Assembly: GCF_023716665.1 (NCBI RefSeq) | Contig: NZ_CP071860.1 | Coordinates: 1,178,001 to 1,242,000 of the forward strand | Length of the DNA: 64,000 nt | Direction of reading: 5' to 3' | Source of the DNA: Vibrio sp. SCSIO 43135 | GTDB lineage: Bacteria > Pseudomonadota > Gammaproteobacteria > Enterobacterales > Vibrionaceae | Shown here: piece after piece, positions 8,265 through 17,209 of the stretch | Layout: every line of letters begins with the position of its first letter | Numbering within the stretch: the first letter of the stretch is position 1 | Made by a program: the position numbers and the translations under genes | Notes under the pieces: model-generated | What the model saw: only the letters and a program-made list of their open reading frames with translations | The model's database searches: none | Told to the model about the DNA's origin: nothing

Positions 8265-8732
8265 CTAGTTGTCGAGTCTGCTCGTTTTCCATAGAGAAAG
8301 CACGAGCATGAGGGTGAATAGCAGCATAAATGGTAGATTAATGAGCGCCCCTGGAGCATTACCTACCGTTTCTATTGGTTTGTAGGCACCTATGTAAAAT
8401 GCTCTCATTCCGTATTCAATAACACCAAGGAAATACATCAGAGGTATTAACGCTTTGTATCGTAAACAAACTACTAGATATATAAAGCCTATGACTAATT
8501 GTGATAAGCCCCAAAGCGAAAATATACCGATTATTGTAGATGATGCTTCAAAAGAGTATGTATCTAGAGGTATGGTGGCAATCGATTGTGCCCCACCATC
8601 TGCTGCAAACAAGTGATGCTGACTACGCCACAACGTAATAGCGGTCAATAAATAGAAAAACCAAAGGGCTATTTTATTGCCAGTATAGGTATTATCGATT
8701 TGCTTGGGTAAAAACGAATTAAAACTCAACAT
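8265..8732 (-). CDS. Hypothetical four-helix membrane protein
   Basis: A 155-aa protein not assigned to a known family. It has four hydrophobic stretches: IALWFFYLLTAITLW near 25-39, TIIGIFSLWGLSQLVIGFIY near 66-85, ALIPLMYFLGVIEYGMRAF near 94-112, and LPFMLLFTLMLVLSLW near 132-148. A short soluble loop follows the first helix. This layout resembles small DoxX-like or DUF-type inner-membrane proteins. It is AT-richer than its neighbours and stands alone, with AGGATGTAAC before the start. No function is proposed. Confidence 0.6.
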   Translation of the reverse strand: MLSFNSFLPKQIDNTYTGNKIALWFFYLLTAITLWRSQHHLFAADGGAQSIATIPLDTYSFEASSTIIGIFSLWGLSQLVIGFIYLVVCLRYKALIPLMYFLGVIEYGMRAFYIGAYKPIETVGNAPGALINLPFMLLFTLMLVLSLWKTSRLDN

Positions 8733-9109
8733 GTTACATCCTATGACTGAAAAACTGATTGAAACATAACAGTTATTAGACAGAAAAATTCTGCAATTAA
8801 ATGTAGAAACTTTCTTTCTAATTCTTTGTCAGTGCCTATTGTATGCATCAATACCCTTTTTTAACAATCACTTAGCGTGAGGAAAACTGTGCGATCGGGC
8901 GAAATGCAGAATATTTCTATCTAACATACTTCATCCTTAAAACTATCCGCTATGGGTAAATGAGCAGTAGAGCTTCATTCGTGATGAACGGTCAAAACCA
9001 CCAGTTGTAGCCAAGTCCACATCAGCCCTAACTCAATCTCATCACAACTTGTAATCTGCTTTGTTCGGCACTTAACTTTAATTAGTTGTTACCAACGTCT
9101 GTTAGAGCC
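8733..9109. other. 377-bp intergenic region without a gene
   Basis: AT-rich stretch between the divergent membrane-protein gene and the binding-protein gene. It must carry both promoters. I see no hairpin with a U-tract, no convincing operator, and no small ORF with a Shine-Dalgarno. Confidence 0.5.
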
Positions 9110-10042
9110 ATGAATGTAAAGCTTCCTCTTCTACTTTATTGCGCTGTTAACCTTGCTCCACCTGTTCTGGGTGCCGAGCCCGTGAAGCTGTTGTCATTAG
9201 ATTGGTCGAGCCAGCAGGTTCTAACTAAAGTGCTTGGGAACCTATTAACCGAGGTCGAAGTGCCGGTTGAGTATGTATATACCGATGCCGATTCACAGTG
9301 GTACAAGTTGGCTCAGTCTCAGGGGGATGTTCAGGTAGAGGTATGGGAAGGTTCGATGGCGGCCAAGTTCCAACAGTTGCTCGCGTCAGACAGTATTCGA
9401 GAAGGTGGCACCCACCTAGCGAAAACACGCGAAGATTGGTGGTATCCCGATTATGTTGAGCCACTTTGCCCGGGTCTGCCTAACTGGCGAGCGCTGAAGC
9501 ATTGCTCTAAGATTTTTGCCGAACAAGGCGAGCTTGGCGTGTATTACAGTGGCCCTTGGGAAAAGCCCGATGCGGCTCGAATTCGGGCACTTGAAATCCC
9601 TTATGAGATTCGCGTTCTGAAAGACGGCGACGAGATTAACCAAAAAATCGAAGAGCACTTATCCACTCAAAAGCCGCTGCTGATATTTAATTGGTCGCCC
9701 AACTGGGTGGAAGCAAAGTACCAAGGGAAGTTTGTCGAGTTTCCCAAATACGATCCGGCTTGTGAAAATGATGCGACATGGGGGGTGAACCCTAAATACA
9801 ATTGGGATTGCGGTAACCCTGTTGGAGGTTGGTTGAAAATCGCCACATCCAAACGGCTTAATCTACTTTCACCTTGCGCGTGGGATGTAGTTCATTCTTT
9901 CTCGCTTAATAATCACCAAATCGCTCTCGCCGCTGCTTTAGTCGACGACCAAAAGCTATCTGTTGATGATGCCGCTGCGCAGTGGCTCGAGCGAAACCAA
10001 CTCCACATCGCACATTGGATCAGCCACGATTCGTGTATGTAA
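9110..10042 (+). CDS. Periplasmic glycine-betaine-type substrate-binding protein (OpuAC/ProX-like), orphan
   Basis: A 310-aa secreted protein. The ATG at 9110 gives a signal peptide, MNVKLPLLLYCAVNLAPPVLGA; a longer TTG start is unlikely. The mature part has the OpuAC pattern: VKLLSLDWSSQQVLTKVLGNLL at the start, VEVWEGSMAAKF near 85, LIFNWSPNWVEAKYQGKFVEFP near 200, and a C-terminal AAAQWLERNQLHIAHWI. Relatives bind betaine, choline or proline for ABC import. No permease or ATPase gene is adjacent, so it either feeds a distant transporter or has another role. Confidence 0.78.
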   Translation: MNVKLPLLLYCAVNLAPPVLGAEPVKLLSLDWSSQQVLTKVLGNLLTEVEVPVEYVYTDADSQWYKLAQSQGDVQVEVWEGSMAAKFQQLLASDSIREGGTHLAKTREDWWYPDYVEPLCPGLPNWRALKHCSKIFAEQGELGVYYSGPWEKPDAARIRALEIPYEIRVLKDGDEINQKIEEHLSTQKPLLIFNWSPNWVEAKYQGKFVEFPKYDPACENDATWGVNPKYNWDCGNPVGGWLKIATSKRLNLLSPCAWDVVHSFSLNNHQIALAAALVDDQKLSVDDAAAQWLERNQLHIAHWISHDSCM

Positions 10043-10115
10043 CTTCGCCCGCTTCATTTGGGTATATGGAATTATTGGGTATACTCAAAGCAACCCATGT
10101 TTTTAAGGTATATGA

Positions 10116-11270
10116 ATGACTTACTTATCGCGAGTTACAGCACTTACCTGTTGCCTTGCTAGCCCAGTTTTTGCCGTCCAACCTCTTTTTGAAACTACGC
10201 CTTCTGAGACGACAAAAAAACTGGATGACATCCTAGCGATTTTCGGCGCGGAAGAAGAATACGATCCAAGTAAAGGCATCGATTCTAGCTACATTCCGGC
10301 TTTGTTCTACACACCAGAACAAGGCTTTGGTGTTGGCCTGCTGTACGTCGGCCTTTATGGTGACACGCACGGCGGTACGACCCAGCCATCTTCCATGGTA
10401 ATTAACCCTTACATTTCGACTAATGGGTCTAAAGGGATCACGTTCGAGAATCGTCATTTCTTTGCTGGCGACCAAAACCGCTTTTACGTCGATTTCGAGT
10501 TATTCGATGATGCTGGCGTGTACTACGGTGTCGGACACGATGCAGGCAGCGTTGATGAGAACAAGATCAACTACTCTGAAAAAATCGCCTTGCTTGAGCC
10601 AACCTTGCTAACCAAAGTCGCCGATGATTTCTACTTAGGCCTAGGGGCAAACATCACCTACGCCAAAGCCAGCGATTTTGAATTGGATGACGGCCAAGGC
10701 TCGTTAGATAAATCCGCCGATTTAGAAGAGAACACCAGTTACGGCGCAAAAGTAAGTGCGGTTTACGACTCACGTGACAACGTATTGAACGCCTCTGAAG
10801 GTGTGTTATTTGATGTCACCGCTGGTTATTACCACTCTTCCCTCACCAACGATTGGTTCGGAAAATACAACTTTGAGCTCGCCAACTACATCGATTTAGG
10901 CGAGTTCCCCGGTTTAATTGCGTGGCAGGTTCAGGGGGATTTCACCAGTGGTGATGTACCTTGGAACCGCTTGCCAGATATTGGCGGCTCTCACGGCCTA
11001 CGCGGGCATGTGGAAGGCCGCTATCGCGATAACCATATGGCAATGGGCCAAGTGGAATATCGCTTACCGATTTTCTGGCGTGTGGGCGCGGTGTTCTGGG
11101 GCGGTGTCGGCTCTGTCGCACCAGAAGTGAATCAACTGAATGAAGATTTACTCACCAGCGTAGGCGCGGGCCTGCGATTCAAGATCAAGGACAAAGTGAA
11201 TGTGCGCGCCGATATCGGGATTGGTAACGATGAAACGGCATTCTACTTTCACGTAAACGAAGTCTTCTAG
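10116..11270 (+). CDS. BamA/TamA-family outer-membrane beta-barrel (D15-like, no POTRA)
   Basis: A 384-aa protein with a signal peptide (MTYLSRVTALTCCLASPVFA). Strands alternate aromatic and polar residues throughout and it ends with ADIGIGNDETAFYFHVNEVF, a C-terminal aromatic typical of outer-membrane barrels. The GSHGLRGHVEGRYRDNHMAMGQVEYRLPI stretch (about 300-328) carries the VRGF-like loop motif of the Omp85/D15 barrel, here LRGH. There is no room for POTRA domains, so it is probably not an insertase. It is 73 nt after the binding-protein gene and may be co-transcribed. AAGG precedes the ATG. Confidence 0.75.
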   Translation: MTYLSRVTALTCCLASPVFAVQPLFETTPSETTKKLDDILAIFGAEEEYDPSKGIDSSYIPALFYTPEQGFGVGLLYVGLYGDTHGGTTQPSSMVINPYISTNGSKGITFENRHFFAGDQNRFYVDFELFDDAGVYYGVGHDAGSVDENKINYSEKIALLEPTLLTKVADDFYLGLGANITYAKASDFELDDGQGSLDKSADLEENTSYGAKVSAVYDSRDNVLNASEGVLFDVTAGYYHSSLTNDWFGKYNFELANYIDLGEFPGLIAWQVQGDFTSGDVPWNRLPDIGGSHGLRGHVEGRYRDNHMAMGQVEYRLPIFWRVGAVFWGGVGSVAPEVNQLNEDLLTSVGAGLRFKIKDKVNVRADIGIGNDETAFYFHVNEVF

Positions 11271-11296
11271 ACTACATTTGCGGTTAGGAACGAATC

Positions 11297-11330
11297 AAAA
11301 AAGCGCAGACCCATTGGCTCTGCGCTTTTT
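11297..11330. terminator. Bidirectional rho-independent terminator
   Basis: AAAAAAGCGCAGA pairs with TCTGCGCTTTTT around a 9-nt loop. It lies between the convergent beta-barrel gene (+) and LysR gene (-), with a U-tract on both strands. Confidence 0.85.
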
Positions 11331-11353
11331 GTTTTTCATCATAGCGGCCGCAA

Positions 11354-12253
11354 TTAAACCGCTGTAAAATAGGACTTCAATTTGCTTCTTAGCCACTTGT
11401 TTGAGGGGCTATTTTTCTCGCGGTTGTGCACTAACAAACGGTGCTTCACCGGAATTACAGTGTATGGATGTGGGAACACTTGGATCCCTAATTTGTCTGC
11501 AAACAAATTCGCCATACTCCCCGTCATGGTGGCGATGCAATCTGTGGTTGCAATCATCGACATCTGAGAAAGTAACGAAGTACATTCGGCTGCGACAATA
11601 CGCTGTGGCAAGCGTTCTTCAGTAAAGTAATCAGCCAAATACGCGTCTTCACGGCGCAACTTCAGCGTGACATGTTTTTCTTGGTAAAACTCGGCTTGAG
11701 TGATGCTGCCAGACAATCGCGGGTGATCTTTTCTGGCGATAACACACACGCTGTCTTCAAACAGTTCTTCGGTAAAGAACGACACAGTCGAGTGATTGGA
11801 AAACTCAATCGCCAAGTCGGCTTGGTTTTGGGTCAGATCATCGATTAACTTCTCTTCGTTAGAATGCGTAGGCTGCAGCTCTATCGAGACATTGCCTAAC
11901 GTGTCGTCGGCCTCAATCATAGGCAGCAGCATGAGCATGACTGGCTCAGAGGCATACACCACGAATTTACGAGCCTGCGAGGTGTTAAAGCCTTCTAAGC
12001 TCTCTAAAGCATTGTTGATTTGTATAAGCGCAGGTTCAACGTGCCGCACGAGTTCTTGGGCATGGTGTGTAGGCGCAATACCCCGACCAGAGCGCACAAA
12101 CAGCGGGCAGCCGACTTGCTGCTGCAAGCGCTTCAATAACCCGCTGACTCCAGGCTGGGTCATGCCCATTTCTTCTGCTGCCAACGTAATAGAACGGTGG
12201 CGATACACAGTGACAAATACTTTGAGTAAGTTTAAGTCCAGATTTTCTAACAC
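11354..12253 (-). CDS. LysR-family transcriptional regulator
   Basis: A 299-aa regulator with a GTG start, read from GAGG 5 nt upstream. The N-terminal winged helix is clear: LNLLKVFVTVYRHRSITLAAEEMGMTQPGVSGLLKRL (about 7-43). The effector-binding domain follows (about 90-295). The nearest-family look is NodD/LeuO/SyrM-like (LDLNLLKVF start). It is divergent from the alkylsulfatase gene across a 200-bp region that contains a T-N11-A dyad, so it probably controls that gene. The inducer, perhaps a sulfate ester or product alcohol, is inference. Confidence 0.88.
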   Translation of the reverse strand: MLENLDLNLLKVFVTVYRHRSITLAAEEMGMTQPGVSGLLKRLQQQVGCPLFVRSGRGIAPTHHAQELVRHVEPALIQINNALESLEGFNTSQARKFVVYASEPVMLMLLPMIEADDTLGNVSIELQPTHSNEEKLIDDLTQNQADLAIEFSNHSTVSFFTEELFEDSVCVIARKDHPRLSGSITQAEFYQEKHVTLKLRREDAYLADYFTEERLPQRIVAAECTSLLSQMSMIATTDCIATMTGSMANLFADKLGIQVFPHPYTVIPVKHRLLVHNREKNSPSNKWLRSKLKSYFTAV

Positions 12254-12347
12254 ACGGCCTCACTAGGTAGTAGCCAATTTCGACGCTCTAATCATAAAGC
12301 TAGAGCCATTCAAACATCACAATCTGTAATTGATACATCTCATAATA

Positions 12348-12370
12348 ACACATAACAAACTGCTATGTGT
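12348..12370. promoter_or_regulatory. LysR-type T-N11-A dyad
   Basis: ACACATA and TATGTGT form a perfect 7-bp inverted repeat with 9 nt between them, fulfilling the T-N11-A rule for LysR regulators. It lies between the divergent LysR gene (start 12253) and sulfatase gene (start 12454), 84 nt upstream of the sulfatase ATG. Confidence 0.5.
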
Positions 12371-12453
12371 AAAATACAATCTCATGCATGTATTGCTATG
12401 TATTCACCAGCTAAATTAACGCCATACCTAGTTCCCATACCAAGAGGTTCGTT

Positions 12454-14475
12454 ATGAAAGCTCGTTTTACCCCTACTCTATTATCTATTGCTGTGGCTGT
12501 TTCGTTCGGTGCATCCGCTAATGATTATGCGTCTATAGACACTTACCAAGGTAAGCCAGCATCGGAGCACACCGTTAGCGCCAATGCCGCTGTAGCAAAA
12601 ATACTTCCGTGGGAAGACACCACAGCCTTTGACCGCACAAAGCGCGGCCTAATCGCGGAGTTTGGCACTCACGAGGCGGGAGAGCTCAAGAATCGCTTTG
12701 AATACATGGCAGATATGTCGGTTCAAGACTTACCGTCTACCGTCAACCCATCGATTTGGCGTCAAGGCATGCTGAACTACGCAGCTGGCGGTTTGTATGA
12801 AGTGACAGACGGCATCTATCAAATCCGTGGCGCAGACTTGTCGAACATGACCATTTACCGCACCGACAATGGCTATGTGATCCACGATCCACTGCTTTCA
12901 AAAGAAGCAGCAGCAGCTTCGTGGGATTTCGCTAAGAAGCACCTTCCAGCGATCAACGGTGAACACAAAATCACTGGCATGATTTACTCACACATGCACG
13001 CCGACCACTTTGGTGGTTCACGCGGTATCTTTGAATCTGGCGACTTCGACAGCAACGCAAAGATCTACGCACCAAAAGACTTCATTAAAGAACTGGCGGA
13101 TGAAAATGTCATCGCGGGTACCGCTATGGGCCGCCGCGCAAACTACCAATACGGCACAACGCTGGATAACAATGCCAAAGGCATCGTAGACAACGCCCTT
13201 GGCCTTGGCGCTTCAAGAGGTGAAGTGACGTTGGTTGCGCCAACCACTGAAATTCAAGAACGTGAAAAAGTCATCACTATCGATGGGTTAGACTTCCACG
13301 CGATCAATATGCCGGGCGCAGAAGCACCAGCGGAAATCGTGCTCTATGTGCCTCAGTACCGCTCACTAAACACGGCAGAGCTGACCTACGATGGTATGCA
13401 CAACATCTACACTTTCCGCGGTGCGAAAGTACGTGATTCACTGGTTTGGACCAAATACCTCACTGAGCTGAAATTGCGTTATGTCGATAGCGGCCTAGTA
13501 GACAACATTCACGCAGCGCACTCTGCACCTGTGTGGAACGAAGCCGATACCGACATCAACGAGATCTCTGAGTACATGACGCTTCAACGCGACAACTACG
13601 GTTTCATTCACAACCAAGCGATGCGTTTGGCTAACCACGGTGTCACGATTCATGATGTGGGTAGAGAGATTGAATCCATCATTCCTCAGTCTCAAATCGA
13701 CACTTGGCACACCAATGGCTATCACGGCTCATACAGCCACAACGCCCGTGCGGTCGTAAACTTGTACTTGGGTTATCACGATATGAACCCAGTCAACACG
13801 AATCCATTGCAAACCACCGAAAAGTCCTGTGTTTATGTGAACGCTGCGGGCGCAGATACCCTTTACAAAGCGGGTATGGAACACTTCAACAAAGGCGAAT
13901 ATCAGGAAGCATCTCAACTGTTTAACGATTTAGTACAGTGTGACCCAAGCAATATCGACTACCGCTTTGCACTAGCAGACAGCTTTGAGCAGCAAGGCTA
14001 CCAATCAGAAACCATGGCGTGGCGTAACTCTTACCTGCAAGGTGCTGTTGAGCTACGTACCGGCGAGATTCAAGAGTCTATCAAGCTGGCCTCTTCTGAT
14101 GTAATTGCCAACACTCCGACAGGTATGTTCTTAGACTTTGTCGCGGTGAGCCTAAATGCACCAAAAGCTGAAGCGGCAGAGCTAAACTTCAACTTCGGTG
14201 TGTACCACCCAGACATTGAAGAGCGTTACTACGGTGAAGTGTCGAACGCGAACATGTCTAACATTCAAGTTGATGAGCTACCAAAAGTGGACTTCGAGTT
14301 GATTATTCATAAGTCTGACTTCACTAAAGTGGTACTCGGTGAAACAACGCTAGAGGCCTTGTTCGAATCTGGCCAAGCTGGAATCAAAGGTGATGCGGCT
14401 CTGCTTGGACAACTGGCTGGCACGCTAGATAAGTTCGACGGCATGTTCGAAATCCTGCCAATGCCAACTAAATAA
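12454..14475 (+). CDS. SdsA-type alkylsulfatase (metallo-beta-lactamase fold)
   Basis: A 673-aa secreted enzyme with a signal peptide (MKARFTPTLLSIAVAVSFGASA). The dinuclear zinc motif is HMHADHFGG (about residues 180-188; HxHxDH). Further motifs are the NMPGAEAPAEIVLYVP and AELTYDGMHNIYTFRGAKVRD regions that follow the metal site. A helical dimerisation domain follows with the THDVGREIESI-type segment, and an SCP2-like C-terminal domain (about 550-670) is where hydrophobic chains bind. The length equals that of the Pseudomonas SdsA1 family. It cleaves primary alkyl sulfates to alcohol and sulfate in the periplasm. AAGAGG precedes the ATG. Confidence 0.9.
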   Translation: MKARFTPTLLSIAVAVSFGASANDYASIDTYQGKPASEHTVSANAAVAKILPWEDTTAFDRTKRGLIAEFGTHEAGELKNRFEYMADMSVQDLPSTVNPSIWRQGMLNYAAGGLYEVTDGIYQIRGADLSNMTIYRTDNGYVIHDPLLSKEAAAASWDFAKKHLPAINGEHKITGMIYSHMHADHFGGSRGIFESGDFDSNAKIYAPKDFIKELADENVIAGTAMGRRANYQYGTTLDNNAKGIVDNALGLGASRGEVTLVAPTTEIQEREKVITIDGLDFHAINMPGAEAPAEIVLYVPQYRSLNTAELTYDGMHNIYTFRGAKVRDSLVWTKYLTELKLRYVDSGLVDNIHAAHSAPVWNEADTDINEISEYMTLQRDNYGFIHNQAMRLANHGVTIHDVGREIESIIPQSQIDTWHTNGYHGSYSHNARAVVNLYLGYHDMNPVNTNPLQTTEKSCVYVNAAGADTLYKAGMEHFNKGEYQEASQLFNDLVQCDPSNIDYRFALADSFEQQGYQSETMAWRNSYLQGAVELRTGEIQESIKLASSDVIANTPTGMFLDFVAVSLNAPKAEAAELNFNFGVYHPDIEERYYGEVSNANMSNIQVDELPKVDFELIIHKSDFTKVVLGETTLEALFESGQAGIKGDAALLGQLAGTLDKFDGMFEILPMPTK

Positions 14476-14512
14476 AGGCTGTAGCCCTCATTAGTTAAAT
14501 TGAAAAAGAAAA

Positions 14513-14536
14513 GCGCAGAACGGAAACGTTCTGCGC
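14513..14536. terminator. Bidirectional rho-independent terminator
   Basis: GCGCAGAACG pairs with CGTTCTGCGC around a GAAA tetraloop, flanked by AAAAGAAAA on the left and CTTGTTCTG on the right. It lies between the convergent sulfatase and 730-aa protein genes. Confidence 0.75.
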
Positions 14537-14561
14537 CTTGTTCTGTTTATTAGCGGAAACT

Positions 14562-16754
14562 CTATTGTGTTACGCCTGCTATCACGGCTGGGTCATCGGT
14601 CACTTCTGGCATATCACCAATGTCAGCGTCACCTTGTACTGATGTCGGAACATCGACCGCTGGGTCTTGCAACACAAGTGCACTGCATTCACCGGTTGCA
14701 GACTGCATGGTCTGTTCTATCTCAATTGCTTTCACCACATATTGATTGGAAGAACCGAGTAACACACCATCTGCCAACGAGAACGCTGGGCGGTAGCGAG
14801 TCGAGTTTTCATCCATCGGAATACCCCATAAATCACCATTACCGCCGTAGTTGATTAGAAAGGTTTGACCGTCATAATCGCCAGCATCACCGCTTCTATC
14901 ATTGGCTGAAGAGTGCTGGTAACTCACTTGGAGTGGCCTTTCAAAACTGACCACGTCGCCATTGCCATCGGCAACCGTTGATAGTTGGTTCCAAGATTGA
15001 ATACCGGTTTCCCACACGTAGAATTCGGTTACCACACTTGGGTCGTAAATATCGTAAGAGTTACTGACCGAACCAATAATCATCGGCCCACTACGTACCC
15101 CCCAATTATGTGGTGTGTTATCGATATCGCTTTGAGTGAGTGATGACTGGTATTGCACTGCTTCACTGCTCGACACGCTCACCAGAGTCAGCGAATTACT
15201 TCCACTTGTGGCAAAGGTGTAAGTGTAAGGCCCGCTGCCTGTTTCGAATGGACTGTTGGCGCCTGAAAACTCACTCAAATCGCTCAGCTCGAAAGTACCA
15301 ATCGGACAGTTGTCGTGACAGGTTAACGTAACCGAGCCTGATTCAAGTAATTCACCGCTGCCCGTTTCACTGCCATTAATAAAGGTTTGTTCATAGTAAG
15401 TCAGTGCGCTTTGCCCTTCTAAATACTTCACTTCACCACCGAGTTGATCCGAGAACATGTAAAGTGAATCGTAAGAAGCAAGGCTGATTAGACTGGGCGT
15501 TTGGGAAGTAATTTCAGGGCCGTTGTTGCCCCATTTAAGCTTACCAGTTTTGTAGAATCCATCGGCACCCACCGAGTCATCGGCAACCGTTAAGTAGTTC
15601 ACCACCCATTGGTCATAGTCGTTGTCATTAAAGATATCGTCGTCCCAATAAGAGAAATCGACACCGCGAGCATTGGCTAGAGTGAGTGTTTTGACACTGT
15701 TTTTAATCAGTCGCCCTGGCGCATTCACGTAGGTGTAAGAGGTTTCAGTACCACCATTATCCGACACAAGGGTATCGCCGTCGGAAATCGCGCCGTCTTG
15801 TTCGGTCCATAGCCCCCAATAGCCTATGAAGCCATAGCTGTCATAGTTACCATCGCTGTCACTGTCGTACTTAATCGGAAAGCCGCTGTTTAGCTCGATT
15901 TGAGCACCTGTCGATGCGTTAAACAAATCATAGCGATGCACATAGCTGTCGAACTCGGTTCGGCTCAGGCACGTACCACTGTTCACGCCATTTTTGTATG
16001 GCAAACTGCTGAATCCACCATTTACACTTTGCATGAGTACATGAGTCGTATTGAACGCGAGTGCAAAAGACTGCTGACCATTCGAACCTTGGTCGAAGCC
16101 TGTCAGGGCAATACCACTCGAACGGTCGCTGGCCATCACTACGCTGGCGCTTTGTTCGTAGGTTTCACTGCCACGCGTACTCGATTCATACAAGGTAAAG
16201 CCTATTGAGCCGTCAACGGTATCGACAGTGATCACTTCGCCACCACCCGCTTGATTACCAGCGCTGAATGAGTCGTAGAAATCGAAATTGAACGTAAAGC
16301 TGCCGAACGGATTAGAGTCACTGGCCCCTTCTGAAATCTCAGCTTTAAATTTGATTGCTTGGTCGTCGTCACCTGCTTCCATTTCAGGTAACCAAACATT
16401 CACTATGAGCGGTGAGCTGTCATCCGCGCGGGTAACGTTGCTGATCGCTTTCATATAGCTAACGGCATTGCTCGCCCCAGACGATTGACCCGACGAGCCA
16501 TCGTCTTCGTCGTCAAAACAGGCTGCTTCATCCGCTAACACAGCATAAGGGCCAGCATTGGCAAACTCGACGCTATTAAACTGAGCGGTAAAACAGAGAA
16601 TACTATTGACCAATTCAATTGGCTCGAGCGCTTCGTTCCATACATGAGAGCGTACCTCTGCATTGGAGTAATCGGTGCCAGCATCATTAAAAGCGGCATA
16701 GCCTGTCACAGGGAAAAGGAGGCTGATTGCAAGGGTGAGTTTATTCATTTTCAT
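14562..16754 (-). CDS. Secreted protein of unknown function, 730 aa
   Basis: I do not recognise a family. The protein has a signal peptide (MKMNKLTLAISLLFPVTGYA), no later membrane segment, and a Ser/Gly/Asp/Asn-rich beta-type composition. Two acidic runs look like calcium-binding loops (DSDSDGNYDSYG near 305; NDNDYDQW near 385), and paired cysteines occur in TCHDNC near 480. Aromatic-rich repeats such as YGFIGYWGLWTEQDG recur. It could be a surface adhesin-like or polymer-binding protein. GGAGG precedes the ATG. Its start overlaps the stop of a small lipoprotein gene by 14 nt, so the two are coupled. Confidence 0.7.
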   Translation of the reverse strand: MKMNKLTLAISLLFPVTGYAAFNDAGTDYSNAEVRSHVWNEALEPIELVNSILCFTAQFNSVEFANAGPYAVLADEAACFDDEDDGSSGQSSGASNAVSYMKAISNVTRADDSSPLIVNVWLPEMEAGDDDQAIKFKAEISEGASDSNPFGSFTFNFDFYDSFSAGNQAGGGEVITVDTVDGSIGFTLYESSTRGSETYEQSASVVMASDRSSGIALTGFDQGSNGQQSFALAFNTTHVLMQSVNGGFSSLPYKNGVNSGTCLSRTEFDSYVHRYDLFNASTGAQIELNSGFPIKYDSDSDGNYDSYGFIGYWGLWTEQDGAISDGDTLVSDNGGTETSYTYVNAPGRLIKNSVKTLTLANARGVDFSYWDDDIFNDNDYDQWVVNYLTVADDSVGADGFYKTGKLKWGNNGPEITSQTPSLISLASYDSLYMFSDQLGGEVKYLEGQSALTYYEQTFINGSETGSGELLESGSVTLTCHDNCPIGTFELSDLSEFSGANSPFETGSGPYTYTFATSGSNSLTLVSVSSSEAVQYQSSLTQSDIDNTPHNWGVRSGPMIIGSVSNSYDIYDPSVVTEFYVWETGIQSWNQLSTVADGNGDVVSFERPLQVSYQHSSANDRSGDAGDYDGQTFLINYGGNGDLWGIPMDENSTRYRPAFSLADGVLLGSSNQYVVKAIEIEQTMQSATGECSALVLQDPAVDVPTSVQGDADIGDMPEVTDDPAVIAGVTQ

Positions 16755-16896
16755 TGGTCACTACCTCCAGTTGTTCGGGTAATTGCAATGAAGAAGTCGA
16801 CACCGAGGAGCTCGAAGCTCCTTCACTATCACTACATGCGACCATGCCCATTAGGCACAACGCGGCAAGCATCGGTTTGAGTATTCGTACAGTCAT
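16741..16896 (-). CDS. Small lipoprotein, 51 aa
   Basis: A short ORF with AGGAGG 5 nt before its ATG. The protein begins MTVRILKPMLAALCLMGMVA then Cys-Ser-Asp: a charged N-terminus, a hydrophobic core and a lipobox-like MVAC. The mature part is about 30 residues, Ser-rich and then acidic, with Asp after the lipid Cys partner Ser. It ends inside the start of the 730-aa secreted-protein gene (14-nt overlap), which implies translational coupling and a joint job, for example anchoring. No family recognised. Confidence 0.7.
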   Translation of the reverse strand: MTVRILKPMLAALCLMGMVACSDSEGASSSSVSTSSLQLPEQLEVVTNENE

Positions 16897-17209
16897 AAAT
16901 CCTCCTAGCCCTGAGTTCTATATCCATTGACGTCACTGACATCCAATAAAACTGTTGATATCAATTAACCACACTTATTGTGGCTTTATTTAACAGTAGG
17001 AAACTCATAACCAAATGGTTTATATGTAAATCGAATAAAAGCCTCACCAAACAACATAAGCAACCACACACCTATGCATAAAATTCAATTTATCAATAAA
17101 TTAGTTTTATGCACCACAGTATCTGGTCCCGCTTATTTTTTGGATAAAAAAAGAGCCGCTTATTAGCGACTCTTTTATGTCCTATACTTAGGGTTTGAGC
17201 TCCCCTAAA
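16897..17209. other. 313-bp intergenic region
   Basis: Very AT-rich. It holds the promoter side of the small lipoprotein operon, a short CCACA-N5-TGTGG dyad at 16968-16982, and the terminator of the glycerate kinase operon at 17149-17176. No ORF with a credible ribosome site. Confidence 0.5.
17149..17176 (-). terminator. Rho-independent terminator of the glycerate kinase operon
   Basis: AAAAGAGCCGCT pairs with AGCGACTCTTTT (one G-U on the minus-strand RNA) around a TATT loop. On the minus strand it ends in a U-run, 34 nt after the glycerate kinase stop. Confidence 0.8.

Noticed and set aside
10233..10475. 80-codon minus-strand frame inside the beta-barrel gene
   Set aside because: Antisense shadow without a start site.
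14562..16754. 730-aa protein as a dockerin or cohesin carrier
   Set aside because: The acidic loops are isolated and lack the duplicated dockerin spacing.
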